DNA of 64,000 nucleotides, from assembly GCF_032397745.1 (NCBI RefSeq), contig NZ_CP135921.1, positions 2,666,001 through 2,730,000 of the forward strand. Direction: 5' to 3'. The stretch's first letter is position 1, and every line of letters begins with the position of its first letter. The notes beneath the pieces were generated by a model that worked only from the letters and a program-made list of their open reading frames with translations, made no database searches and was not told where the DNA came from. The DNA comes from Bradyrhizobium prioriisuperbiae. GTDB lineage: Bacteria > Pseudomonadota > Alphaproteobacteria > Rhizobiales > Xanthobacteraceae. The translations under genes were made by a program, and so were the position numbers. Shown in pieces: positions 8,934 through 17,674 of the stretch.

Positions 8934-9992
8934 TCATCGTGACGCCACCAGCGGCCAGAGTTCATCGGCGCCAAGTGCTGCCACGCGATTGCCGAGTTCG
9001 ACCGCCCAGTGGCTTTCATGGCCGAAATCGTCGCGCCAGCCGAGCGCGCGCAGCGTAAAGCGATGCAGGATATGTTCGTCGGTGAAGCCGATCGCGCCAT
9101 GCACTTGATGGGCGATGGCCGCTCCGGTCTCGGCGGCTTCACCGCAGCGGATTTTCGCTGCCGCTGCTTCCAGGAACAGCGCATCCTGCGGTGCGGAGTG
9201 GGCGAAGGCATCGGCCGCCGAGCCTGCCGCGGTCACCGCAGCGGCGACTTCGCCGGCCAGCCTGGCGAGATTGTGCTGCACCGCCTGGAATTTTGAGATC
9301 GTCTTTTCGAACGCGACACGTTCGCCGGAATAACGCACGGAGATCTCGAGCGCCGTTTCCAGCGCGCCTGCAATCTGCAGGCTGCGCGTTACGGCGCCCA
9401 TCAGCAGCACCGACGTCTGGTCGAAGCCCGCCGGCGCCTTGGTTAGCGTGACCGGCTTGCTGCGATCGAAGCTCACAATGTCAGACGGTTCGCCTGCGAG
9501 GTTCTTGCCGGCAACAATCTGGCAAGCGGAGGCGGCGACGAGTGCGATCGAGGCGCCCGACGGTCCACTGGCGATCACGGCGATATGGCCTGTGTGTTTC
9601 GCGAACGGTACGCCGCGGGCGCGGCCGCTCAGCGTGCCGTCGTCATTGAGTGTGATGCGATCCCTGGGATGGCTCGGCGCGACCGTCATGGCGCCCGCGG
9701 GCGATGAAATCTTGCCCTGCGCCAGCAGCCAGCCCGCAAGCATGGTTTCCGCAAGCGGCACCGGCACCGCCGCGCGTCCCGCGGCCTGCAGCACGCCGAA
9801 TCCATCCGCGAGTTCTGCGCCCGATCCGCCGCACTCTTCCGGCACCCACGACAGCGTCAGCCCGGCGTCGGTGAGAGCCGACCACAGCGGCGTGGCCCAG
9901 TCGGTGTTCGATTTGATGATGGTCTGGGCATCGGCGAGATCCGCAAAGATCCGCGCCGCCGTCTCGACGATGATGTTGTCAGTTTCCGACAC
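8934..9992 (-). CDS. acyl-CoA dehydrogenase family protein, short/divergent partner
   Basis: A 352-residue acyl-CoA dehydrogenase homologue. GTG at 9992 is preferred because GGGAG lies just before it and the family begins at SETDNIIVETAARIFAD; a longer in-frame reading to 10091 adds residues with no family similarity. The N-terminal helical domain and the C-terminal HQVHGAIGFTDEHILHRF segment are clear, while the middle flavin-binding segment is poorly conserved. This is typical of the partner subunit in heterodimeric or heterotetrameric dehydrogenases. It is the first gene of the leftward operon (dehydrogenase, dehydrogenase, crotonase), divergent from the SDR at 10.3 kb. Confidence 0.85.
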   Translation of the reverse strand: MSETDNIIVETAARIFADLADAQTIIKSNTDWATPLWSALTDAGLTLSWVPEECGGSGAELADGFGVLQAAGRAAVPVPLAETMLAGWLLAQGKISSPAGAMTVAPSHPRDRITLNDDGTLSGRARGVPFAKHTGHIAVIASGPSGASIALVAASACQIVAGKNLAGEPSDIVSFDRSKPVTLTKAPAGFDQTSVLLMGAVTRSLQIAGALETALEISVRYSGERVAFEKTISKFQAVQHNLARLAGEVAAAVTAAGSAADAFAHSAPQDALFLEAAAAKIRCGEAAETGAAIAHQVHGAIGFTDEHILHRFTLRALGWRDDFGHESHWAVELGNRVAALGADELWPLVASR

Positions 9993-10161
9993 AGACTTCT
10001 CCCGGGCGAGACACCTTCTCATCCTGATCGATGCGGGCCTGAGCACGCGCATCGATGACGGGACGGGTCTTTCGCATTGTTGCCGGCACAATGGGGAAAA
10101 GCTTGGGACCTGACAAGCTTGCTCGTCGCAAGGCCGCCTGCGGACAGGACATGCAGTTTAA

Positions 10162-10191
10162 ACGGAATGCATGCGTGATATTCCGTCACGC
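10162..10191. promoter_or_regulatory. nested inverted repeats, candidate operator between divergent operons
   Basis: In the 328-bp gap between the divergent dehydrogenase operon and the SDR gene, ACGGAAT (10162-10168) and ATTCCGT (10180-10186) form one dyad. GCGTGA (10173-10178) and TCACGC (10186-10191) form a second, overlapping dyad. This is the layout expected of a TetR- or GntR-type operator controlling both directions. No regulator gene is adjacent. Apart from this and the two start regions, nothing else stands out in the gap. Confidence 0.4.
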
Positions 10192-10320
10192 GGTTTGGTG
10201 GAATATTTGTGTCCCGCGCTATCGGCAGGCGCTACGTTGCGGGCCTGCGATGGATGGACTGCGGCTGATCGCCGGTCCGCACAGCGGAACAGATAATTTA
10301 CAAAAGCTGAGGGTGAGGCA

Positions 10321-11103
10321 ATGTCGACGGATGGTTTGCGCGCGATTGTGACGGGATCGGCTTCGGGACTGGGAGCCGCCACCGCGTTGAAGCTCTCGGG
10401 CCCCGGCGCGAAACTCGTGATCAATTATGCCTCCAGCAAGGACGACGCCGAGGCGGTCGCCACGCAGTGCCGCGCCGCGGGTGCGGAGGTTGTGGTGGTC
10501 CAGGGCGACGTGTCGCGTGACGAGGATTGCAAGCGGATCACGGCTGCGGCGGCGGCCTGGGGCGGCCTCGATGTGCTGGTCAACAATGCAGGTGCCACCA
10601 AGCATGTCGAGCACGCCCTGCTCGATCAATTGTCGGCGGAGGATTTCCAGCGCATCTACGGCGTCAACACCATCGGACCGTTCCAGATGGTGCGTGCTGC
10701 GCGCAGCTTGCTCGAAGCCGGCGCGAACGAGCGCGGGCGTGCATCGGCGGTGGTCAACGTCTCGTCGATCGCCGGGCTGACCGGGATCGGATCGTCGATC
10801 GCCTATGTGGCGAGCAAGGGCGCGTTGAATGCGATCACGCTGTCGCTGGCGCGGGCCCTGGCCCCCTTGATCCGCGTCAACGCGGTCTGCCCGGGCTATA
10901 TCGATACGCCGTGGTTCGAGAAGGGCCGTGGCGTCGAGGGCGCCAACCGTGTCCGCGACATGGTCAAGCAGAAGGTGGCGTTGAAGGTCGCGTCGGGTCC
11001 GCAGGATATCGCCGGTCTGGTCTGTTTCCTGGCCGGACCGCAGTCCGGCCATATGACTGGTGAACTCGTGCGCATGGACGCGGGCATGCACCTCGTGACC
11101 TAG
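10321..11103 (+). CDS. SDR-family NAD(P)-dependent oxidoreductase
   Basis: A 260-residue classical short-chain dehydrogenase/reductase. The Rossmann motif TGSASGLG (about 12-19), the NNAG motif (about 90-93), the catalytic Ser in NVSSIAG (about 150) and YVASK (about 162-166) are all intact. GAGG precedes the ATG by about 6 bases. It is divergent from the acyl-CoA dehydrogenase operon with a shared regulatory gap, which suggests it catalyses the 3-hydroxyacyl-CoA (or alcohol) oxidation step of the same pathway. The substrate is not known. It converges on the small GlsB-type gene. Confidence 0.88.
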   Translation: MSTDGLRAIVTGSASGLGAATALKLSGPGAKLVINYASSKDDAEAVATQCRAAGAEVVVVQGDVSRDEDCKRITAAAAAWGGLDVLVNNAGATKHVEHALLDQLSAEDFQRIYGVNTIGPFQMVRAARSLLEAGANERGRASAVVNVSSIAGLTGIGSSIAYVASKGALNAITLSLARALAPLIRVNAVCPGYIDTPWFEKGRGVEGANRVRDMVKQKVALKVASGPQDIAGLVCFLAGPQSGHMTGELVRMDAGMHLVT

Positions 11104-11183
11104 CCGACTCAAAAATCCCGATCGCGATATCCAACGTGGAGAAGCTATCGCGCTCGGATGTTCCGGATTTCGATCAGGCCGCG

Positions 11184-11459
11184 TCAGCGGCCGTGGTCGG
11201 GAATGACGCCGGCTGCGACCAGCCGGTTCCAGATGAACAGCACCACCAGCGCGCCGATGGTGGCGGTTATGAAGCCCGCGCCCTGGCCGGGGCTATAGTG
11301 ACCGATCGCCTGCCCGATGAAGGTGGCGAGGAACGCTCCCACAATGCCGAGAATAGTGGTGAGGATGAAACCCGATGGATTGTTGGGGCCGGGCGACAGC
11401 AGCCGCGCGATGATGCCGGCGACGAATCCGACGATAATGATCCAGAGAATGCCGCTCAT
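11184..11459 (-). CDS. GlsB/YeaQ/YmgE family stress-response membrane protein
   Basis: A 91-residue integral membrane protein with three hydrophobic stretches: about 2-21 (LWIIIVGFVAGIIARLL), 28-50 and 58-82. It has the glycine-rich pattern of the transglycosylase-associated/YeaQ family. AAGGACC precedes ATG 11459 by about 6 bases. Members are widespread small inner-membrane proteins induced by envelope, osmotic or acid stress; the molecular activity is unknown. It lies 110 bp before the YidB-like gene on the same strand. Confidence 0.88.
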   Translation of the reverse strand: MSGILWIIIVGFVAGIIARLLSPGPNNPSGFILTTILGIVGAFLATFIGQAIGHYSPGQGAGFITATIGALVVLFIWNRLVAAGVIPDHGR

Positions 11460-11569
11460 GTCGTGGTCCTTTTCAATCGAGGGGGCAGGTCAATCGTCGA
11501 TGCTGCTATTCGCTGGTCCGGCACGGTGTCAGCGCCGAACCAGCGAAGCTTAACATCGATACATGCGCT

Positions 11570-12184
11570 TTAGATCCAGCGCGAGGCCTCGTGCTCGGTC
11601 GGCAGGCGGCCGTCCGGCGTCAGCTTGTTCACCGCTTCGGGCAGGAACTGACTCAAGCCCTGCAGCAGCTCGTCACGCGACAATCCGCTTTGCGACATCG
11701 CGGCACTGATCTGATCGGCGCCCAGCGCATTGGCGAGATCGTTGGGATCGATCGACTTGTTGGGGCCTGGGCTGACCCAGGAGTTCGCGGTGTCGCCGTG
11801 GCCATTGTCCTGGAATTGCTTCAGCAGGTCGCCGAGGCCGCCGCTCAGGATGCTTCCGGCCGCACCACCGGCCAGCAAGCCGCCGAGCCCGCCCTTGAGC
11901 AGGTCGCCCAGGCCGCCGGCACCACCCGGCAGCGAGGCCTGCGTGGTCTGGGGTGCACCCGGCGTGGGGGCGGGGATCGGCTTCGGGGTGCCCCCGGGCG
12001 CCGCGGTCGACTGGCCGCCACCGATATGCTTGACCGCCTTGTAGGCCAGCAAGGCGAGGATCGCCATGGTCAGCGGCGACATGCCGCCGCTCTTGCCCGG
12101 AGGAGCGCTTGGGTCCGAAGAACTCGGCTCGCTGGGGCCGCGAGGACCGTTCTGCATGCCATTGAGGATGTCGAGTAAGCCCAT
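11570..12184 (-). CDS. YidB family (DUF937) protein
   Basis: A 204-residue protein with a short conserved start (MGLLDILNGMQ), a low-complexity Pro/Ser/Gly stretch (about 12-35), one hydrophobic helix (SPLTMAILALLAYKAV, about 36-51), a Gly/Leu-rich segment (about 85-115) and the conserved C-terminal YidB domain (about 125-200). That domain includes LANALGADQISAAMSQSGL and ELLQGLSQFLPEAVNKLTP. Two ATGs are adjacent; the second (12184) has better spacing from AGGAG. The family's function is not established. Confidence 0.85.
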   Translation of the reverse strand: MGLLDILNGMQNGPRGPSEPSSSDPSAPPGKSGGMSPLTMAILALLAYKAVKHIGGGQSTAAPGGTPKPIPAPTPGAPQTTQASLPGGAGGLGDLLKGGLGGLLAGGAAGSILSGGLGDLLKQFQDNGHGDTANSWVSPGPNKSIDPNDLANALGADQISAAMSQSGLSRDELLQGLSQFLPEAVNKLTPDGRLPTEHEASRWI

Positions 12185-12475
12185 CATGTACTCCTGTCAG
12201 TTACCCCTTGGACACAAAGACTAGTATTCGCCCATGAAGGTGACAAGACGCAGTGCGCAGCGGAATATTTGTGCAGCGGAGAGGTATTGTTTAACTCGCG
12301 TTCAGATTGACTTCGGACCTGCGGCTAAAGGGCCAGCGTTGCGCACAGCGATGCTTGCCGGAAGGGTTGTGCGCGTCAACACATCTTCAGCGCGTTCTGG
12401 ATCAAGCTTTTTTCCAAGACGGCGTAGCGCTTCGGCTCTATCAATCGAGCCGATCTCACGGGATGAGGACATAGC

Positions 12476-13489
12476 ATGAGCGGATCGAGGCCGATCGTTG
12501 TTGCAGGCGCAGGAAGCATCGGCTGCTTCGTCGGCGGCATGCTGGCGCTCGCCGGTCATCGTGTCGTCCTGCTCGCGCGTCCCCGCGTCATTGACGAGAT
12601 CAAGGGCCATGGATTGCGGCTGACGAGCTTCGAGGGTGCCGACCGGCGCCTGCCCGCATCCGCGCTCGTGTTGTCACCGGACGAACAGGTCCTGCGCGAC
12701 GCCGCCATCGTGCTGGTGTGCGTCAAGAGTGCGGATACCGCTGAGATGGCGGCGACCATTGCTGCCCACGCGCCGCAAGACGCCGTGATCGTCAGCCTGC
12801 AGAACGGCGTCGCCAATGTGCCGGCGCTGAAGGCGCATCTCGCCAGCCAGCGGGTGCTGGCGGGTATGGTGCCGTTCAATGTGGTAGGGATGGGCGAGGG
12901 GCGTTACCACCGCTCGACCTCCGGCGACATCATCATCGAGCAGGATGAAGCGGCGACCGCCGCAAAGCTGTCGGTGGCCGATCTCAAGGTTCAGCCTAGC
13001 GAGAACATCAGTGGCGTGCAGTGGGGCAAGCTTCTGGTCAATCTCGGCAACGCCCTGAACGCGCTATCGAACCTGCCGCTGCGCGAACAGTTGTCGCAGC
13101 GCAGCTGGCGGATGTTGATCGCCGACCAGATGTCCGAGGCGCTGGCGGCGATGAAAGCCGAGGGCATTGATCCGGTGTCGACCACGCCACTGCCCGCGTC
13201 ATGGGTGCCGTACGTCATGCGGCTGCCGGATTGGGCGTTTCAGATGATCGCCAAGCGGATGGTGCAGATCGATCCGCAGGCGCGCTCCTCGATGTGGGAC
13301 GATCTGCAGCGAGGGCGACGTACGGAGATCGACTACCTGCAGGGCGCCATCATAGAAATCGCGCAACGCCGCCGATTGGCCGCGCCGCTGTCGAGCCGCC
13401 TGGTGGCGCTGATCAAGGATGCCGAAGCGCGCGGCCAGGGATCGCCGGGGCTCAGCCCGGAGCAGATCCGAAGCAGTTCGCGTAGTTAG
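12476..13489 (+). CDS. 2-dehydropantoate 2-reductase (ketopantoate reductase family)
   Basis: A 337-residue NADPH-dependent oxidoreductase of the ApbA/PanE family, which in the canonical case reduces ketopantoate to pantoate for coenzyme A synthesis. The N-terminal Rossmann motif GAGSIGCFVGG (about 8-18) and the catalytic Lys/Asn helix (KLLVNLGNALNAL, about 184-196) are intact; the C-terminal helical domain (about 200-320) is complete. GAGGAC precedes the ATG. It stands alone, not with panB or panC. Many genomes carry several members, so action on another 2-oxo acid is possible. Confidence 0.82.
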   Translation: MSGSRPIVVAGAGSIGCFVGGMLALAGHRVVLLARPRVIDEIKGHGLRLTSFEGADRRLPASALVLSPDEQVLRDAAIVLVCVKSADTAEMAATIAAHAPQDAVIVSLQNGVANVPALKAHLASQRVLAGMVPFNVVGMGEGRYHRSTSGDIIIEQDEAATAAKLSVADLKVQPSENISGVQWGKLLVNLGNALNALSNLPLREQLSQRSWRMLIADQMSEALAAMKAEGIDPVSTTPLPASWVPYVMRLPDWAFQMIAKRMVQIDPQARSSMWDDLQRGRRTEIDYLQGAIIEIAQRRRLAAPLSSRLVALIKDAEARGQGSPGLSPEQIRSSSRS

Positions 13490-13703
13490 CTCCTCAACGC
13501 TGCGGTTTCAACTGGTAGATTCTAGTATGTACAACCCGTGCTTGCAAACGGCAAAATTCGTGGCATCATCAAAACTAGATCATACGGGCCGAAAGCACTG
13601 CCTCAATCGGTCAAGTGCAAATATTACTGCGACTATTTTATCATATGGCGGCTCGCACAGTCCCGAGATCAAGCTGAACCCAGTTTAACGACGGGCAACG
13701 CAC

Positions 13704-15563
13704 ATGGCTGATACAATCGAGTTCGTCGAGAATGGCGTTAAGCTTGAGTATTCCATCGCTAGCAAGATGGAAGAGGTTGCCGCATCGGCCGCTCTTGGTG
13801 TTTTGTCAATTTGGAGCATTGTCGGAGCCGTAGCTTTCGTCGTCAACATCATCAAAACGCTTTCCGAGGACAATACGGTTTCGGAAGCGCTGGTGCGCCT
13901 GCAACGGCAGATCGATGAAATCAAAGCCGTTGTTACTGTCTTGGACGGACGTCTGGACGAGCTTACCCACGACGTTGCCATCGTTGCCAATCACTCGAAA
14001 CTCATCATCCTACAGGACTACGCCGATGGCATTCAGGGGTTGCAAACGCAACTGCTGGATCGGCCGCAAGATATCGATACTGCTGTTCTGGTGGCGAACG
14101 AAGCTGGCGTTCTAGCCGACAAGTTCCTGCGAAGTGATTACGAGATCTGGCGTTGGGCGGATATAGTGCTCGATTGGCGTGGGGAAGGCGCTAATCGGCG
14201 TCTCGAACCGCAAGTGGCACTCGGCCATTTCAAAAACGTCCCGACTTTGCCCGTTTATATCTTGGCTCTGGTGACCTGGCTCGGCGCGCGCGAAAAAGTG
14301 GTGCGGGCTGGGCAAGCCAACAGGCTTGCGGGTGATGCCTTGCGACTACGACGTCATCTCGCCGCAGTTTCCGTCCGGACCGAGTTTGATAAGTATTATG
14401 CCGATCGGCCTGCCACCAGCACCGACGATCTTCTCGGCATCCCGCAATCGATTGCTGAAAACATTAAATACCGTATTCGCGCCTACATCTTACCCAGCAC
14501 TAGATATTCACAGAACAACAAGTGCCACTATTATCACGTGGTCGGTAGCTTGATGACCGGCCGCCGTAAGCCAACACCATCATTCGAAATCTACATGCCC
14601 GAGAACAACGTGTTGTGCACGTTGTCGCCAGACATCATCGGGGCGTCCGAGGAAGAACTTCAGATGGAGACCGAGGCCGGTCTCGATGTTCTGGCGGAGT
14701 TTTCGCTCCTGCTCGATCGCGTGGCGAACGGGGGACCTCTGCTCGAGCCGATATTCCCGCCGTTCTCACATGGTGAGGGCTACTCGCCCGCTTTTCTTTA
14801 TATGGTGTTGCTCAACGGTGACGTGATTTGGCGATGTAATGATTCCGCCAACCGGCCCGGCGGATCAACAGAGTGGAGGGAGCCTAAAAAAATCAAGGAA
14901 GGGTGGGGCCAGCACGCCAAATTTTTCAACGCGGGCGGACAGTCCATCTACTATATTGACGATGCTGGCAAGCTTTTCGGTCAAAAACACAAAGGTCTCG
15001 TTCTCGGGACCAACGATTGGAGTGAAACGGTCCAGGTTGGGTGGGGATGGAATAGTTTCGCCCATGTGTTCTCAGGCGGCAAGAATGTGATCTATGCCAT
15101 CGAATCCGGCGGAGCGATGCGTTGGTATAGGCATATCGGAGGACCGCTAGGCGGAAATCTATCCGATTGGGACGGCTACTACAAAGACATTACCCCTGCG
15201 GCGACCTTGGCCGGTTTGCCGTCGAACCGGCTGGTTTTTTCGGGTGGCGAAGGCCATATCTACAGTGTGACTAACACAGGTGAATTGTGCCACCTTGAGC
15301 ATCGCGGTTATCGAGACGGGTCCAACGACTGGGCGTATGGGGGTACACCTGGCTTTATTGGTGGAGGTTGGGGCCAATATGTCCAAGCAGTCGCGGCGCC
15401 TGACAACGTGTTCTATGCGATTACGGCGGATGGAGAACTGCATTGGCGCCGTTACATCACCGACACGAGGACATGGGAAGGACCCATTACCATGTTAAGG
15501 GGGGTGCCCGCTTGCCGCGCGATGTTCGCGAGCATGCCAGGCATCTTCCACGGACCGAGCTAG
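13704..15563 (+). CDS. membrane-helix protein with C-terminal five-bladed tachylectin-2-like beta-propeller
   Basis: A 619-residue protein visibly more AT-rich than its neighbours. N-terminal part: a hydrophobic segment at about 26-50 (ALGVLSIWSIVGAVAFVVNI), then a heptad-like coiled coil (about 55-95) and a mainly helical region to about 350. C-terminal part (about 365-615): five imperfect repeats beginning near 365, 415, 462, 519 and 569. Each has a xxYxIxxxGxLxWxxH-like strand pattern followed by W and GGGxG-type turns (for example VIYAIESGGAMRWYRHIGG). This matches tachylectin-2, whose five blades bind N-acetyl sugars. There is no cleavable signal peptide. The combination of helix, coiled coil and lectin resembles pore-forming or lectin-guided toxins, but activity is inferred only. 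It is flanked by core genes with no toxin-secretion genes adjacent; about 210 bp of AT-rich intergenic DNA precede it. Confidence 0.7.
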   Translation: MADTIEFVENGVKLEYSIASKMEEVAASAALGVLSIWSIVGAVAFVVNIIKTLSEDNTVSEALVRLQRQIDEIKAVVTVLDGRLDELTHDVAIVANHSKLIILQDYADGIQGLQTQLLDRPQDIDTAVLVANEAGVLADKFLRSDYEIWRWADIVLDWRGEGANRRLEPQVALGHFKNVPTLPVYILALVTWLGAREKVVRAGQANRLAGDALRLRRHLAAVSVRTEFDKYYADRPATSTDDLLGIPQSIAENIKYRIRAYILPSTRYSQNNKCHYYHVVGSLMTGRRKPTPSFEIYMPENNVLCTLSPDIIGASEEELQMETEAGLDVLAEFSLLLDRVANGGPLLEPIFPPFSHGEGYSPAFLYMVLLNGDVIWRCNDSANRPGGSTEWREPKKIKEGWGQHAKFFNAGGQSIYYIDDAGKLFGQKHKGLVLGTNDWSETVQVGWGWNSFAHVFSGGKNVIYAIESGGAMRWYRHIGGPLGGNLSDWDGYYKDITPAATLAGLPSNRLVFSGGEGHIYSVTNTGELCHLEHRGYRDGSNDWAYGGTPGFIGGGWGQYVQAVAAPDNVFYAITADGELHWRRYITDTRTWEGPITMLRGVPACRAMFASMPGIFHGPS

Positions 15564-15657
15564 TTTTTCATACATTGAATTCGACGGATTAAATCTGACG
15601 CTGCTATGCCGTTCTCTTCATGTTCCGTTAAAAGGTCAAACCTTCTGTGCACAGATA

Positions 15658-16002
15658 TTAGCTGGCATCCGCCAGCCGGCGCAGCGAGGCCGTGAAGCGG
15701 ATGCTCTGTTTGCCGAACAGCGCCGTGCCGCCGAGGGTGAAATCCGTCTCGCCGATCTTGCCGGAAAAGCCGATGCTCACCGCGCGTCCACCGAACAGCG
15801 GCTCGGCATCCCTGGGCTTGGTGTGCTGATCGACCTCCATCTCGCCTTTCAGCGTGACACCGTCGCTCTCATAGCTGCCGGTGTAGAACAGGAAGGCGTC
15901 GCCGCCGAGGATCGTCCCGTCGCGGAAAACGATGACGCCGCTGCCCTTGCCGAAGTGACCGTCGAGCGTCTTCACATGGACCGAGTACAGTCCGTTTTTC
16001 AT
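15658..16002 (-). CDS. GrlR-like regulatory-domain protein
   Basis: A 114-residue protein from ATG 16002, where the GrlR family starts (MKNGLYSVHVKT); an in-frame GTG at 16059 would add 19 unrelated residues. The single beta-barrel-like domain shows the family pattern GSGVIVFRDGTILGGDAFLFYTGSY. In enteropathogenic E. coli GrlR binds GrlA and blocks type III secretion gene activation, but homologues are common in bacteria without that system, and no grlA or secretion genes occur here. A role as a small regulatory or binding protein is an inference. Confidence 0.75.
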   Translation of the reverse strand: MKNGLYSVHVKTLDGHFGKGSGVIVFRDGTILGGDAFLFYTGSYESDGVTLKGEMEVDQHTKPRDAEPLFGGRAVSIGFSGKIGETDFTLGGTALFGKQSIRFTASLRRLADAS

Positions 16003-16150
16003 TGGTGTTGCCCATCCATCATCCCCCGAAATTGATAGGACGGATGCGTCGTCGGGCACAACAGCGACGATGGCCGTACGTATGACCCCCGACCCAGAAC
16101 CGCGTTGCGGTCGCGGGCCCGATCCGGCTGGGTCCGGATCGGGGTCATGT

Positions 16151-16423
16151 TCACCAGCGATCGACGTTCAGGATTTCGCCGGTCCGTCCGTCGACATTGA
16201 CATTGATGGTGCGCCCGGCCGGGTCGCGCCCTTCGATGTGCCAGCGCCCGTCATCGAACTGGATTTCGTTGACCCCGATCACACCGATCCGGTTGGCCAC
16301 GTAAATCGCCTGCTGCATCGAGATGATCGATCCGCTGGAGTCGGCGGCGGCCGGTGTCGGCAAGGTGAGTGTGGATATGCCAAGGGTTGTCACCACGGCC
16401 GCTATCATCGCCAGATTGCGCAT
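16151..16423 (-). CDS. PepSY domain-containing secreted protein
   Basis: A 90-residue exported protein. ATG 16423 is chosen because GGAGA lies before it and a signal peptide (MRNLAMIAAVVTTLGIST, cleavage near AAA-DS) starts there; a longer frame upstream has no such features. The mature part (about 30-90) is one PepSY domain with the final GEILNVDRW. PepSY domains are thought to bind or inhibit peptidases or act as periplasmic sensors; the partner is unknown. Confidence 0.82.
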   Translation of the reverse strand: MRNLAMIAAVVTTLGISTLTLPTPAAADSSGSIISMQQAIYVANRIGVIGVNEIQFDDGRWHIEGRDPAGRTINVNVDGRTGEILNVDRW

Positions 16424-16532
16424 TCTCAAGTCTCCGTTTCGCTTCAGCCGGGTTTTGAACGCGCGACGCGAGGGATGGTTTCGCATCTGCACGCGCAGGG
16501 AACAATGAGGGACCCGGGGGGAACCCGGTCGC

Positions 16533-16955
16533 TCAGAGCCTGTCCAGCGTTCCCTGGTCGGATGCGCCGGCAAAATATTTGGCGAGAGCGTCAAGGAAGG
16601 GGGCGTTGTCAGCCGTCACCTGAGCGAACAGCGTCATGCACGAGTGGAACTTGAGATCGTCGGGCGTGCCGAGGATTTGCCGCGCGGAACGATTGTCGAC
16701 GGCGAGCACCAGCGCCGTACATTCGTGCAGCCGTGGGCCGAGCAGGGCGTGCTGGAGATAGGCCATCGCCTCGGCTCGCGAGGCGATGGCATAACGCTGC
16801 GCCATGGCGCTGTGGCCGAGGCCGGCGATCTGGGGGAAGACGAACCACATCCAGTGGGTGCGCTTGGCGCCGACGCGCAATTCCGTCAGCACCTGCTGAA
16901 ACACCGGCGCCTGGGCCTCGACAAAACGCTGCAGGTCGTGCGGATCGTCCGTCAT
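16533..16955 (-). CDS. DUF1810 domain-containing protein
   Basis: A 140-residue cytosolic protein. The family signature is clear: DLQRFVEAQAPVFQQVLTEL, then KRTHWMWFVFPQIAGLGHS and the closing FHSCMTLFA. Members are small globular alpha proteins; some have been linked to ADP-ribose-type metabolism, but no activity can be assigned from this sequence. It lies 110 bp upstream of the PepSY gene on the same strand. Confidence 0.88.
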   Translation of the reverse strand: MTDDPHDLQRFVEAQAPVFQQVLTELRVGAKRTHWMWFVFPQIAGLGHSAMAQRYAIASRAEAMAYLQHALLGPRLHECTALVLAVDNRSARQILGTPDDLKFHSCMTLFAQVTADNAPFLDALAKYFAGASDQGTLDRL

Positions 16956-17095
16956 TGCTACCGCTCCCGTCGACAGTCGCAGGATGGGCCCGCATCCGGC
17001 CTGCTTTTTCAGCCGCCGGTTTGCTGCTAATCAGGCAAACCCATCGTCGTCCCGTCCCTTATAGCAAGGCGCAATCGTTGAGCGGATTCCCTGCA

Positions 17096-17518
17096 ATGAA
17101 AAAATGGCTGCTGATCGCCGCGACCGTACTGTCGTTCGCAGGCGTGGCCCATGCCGACAGCATCGCCGGCCAGGTCAGCGCCTATCGCCGGGCCCACGGC
17201 CTGACGGCGGTGCAGATCGATGGCCGCCTGAACGCGCTGGCCCTGCAGCAGGCGCAGGCCATGGCGGCGCGCGAAAGCGTCAGCCATACCGCCGGCGGGC
17301 TGTTCCAGACCCGCGTCGCCGGTCTGCGCCGCCGCCTGGCCGCGGAAAACATCGCCGCCGGCTTCCTCACCTTCAGCGAGACTCTGAAGCAGTGGGAAGA
17401 CAGTGCCGGCCATCGTGAAAACCTGCTGATGGTCGGCGCGCGCCGCATCGGCGTCGCCTCGGTGTCGAAGCCGTCGTCGCCCTATCGCCGGTTCTGGGCG
17501 ATGATCATCACGGATTAG
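17096..17518 (+). CDS. CAP (SCP/PR-1) domain secreted protein
   Basis: A 140-residue exported protein. ATG 17096 begins a signal peptide (MKKWLLIAATVLSFAGVAHA, cut before DSIAG); the longer open frame upstream is antisense to DUF1810. The remaining 120 residues form one CAP domain. The helix SAYRRAHGLTAVQID, the conserved segment ENIAAGF with a following TFSETLKQWEDSAGHRENLL, and the terminal strand RRFWAMIITD are visible. Bacterial CAP proteins are extracytoplasmic and of mostly unknown function. It is 156 bp before a serine hydrolase gene on the same strand. Confidence 0.87.
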   Translation: MKKWLLIAATVLSFAGVAHADSIAGQVSAYRRAHGLTAVQIDGRLNALALQQAQAMAARESVSHTAGGLFQTRVAGLRRRLAAENIAAGFLTFSETLKQWEDSAGHRENLLMVGARRIGVASVSKPSSPYRRFWAMIITD

Positions 17519-17674
17519 GTCCGCGACCGATTTCGCTTTCGCGGTCCCGCTGATTGACCTTCCATATCGCAAATGTTACGAACTGTAGCATATCGGTCGC
17601 CGCTCTCCGAATGGCCGATGCCTCCGACCTTTGCGCCGCCCATCGCTCTCGCCGAGCGGGAAAGGGTCGCCCGG

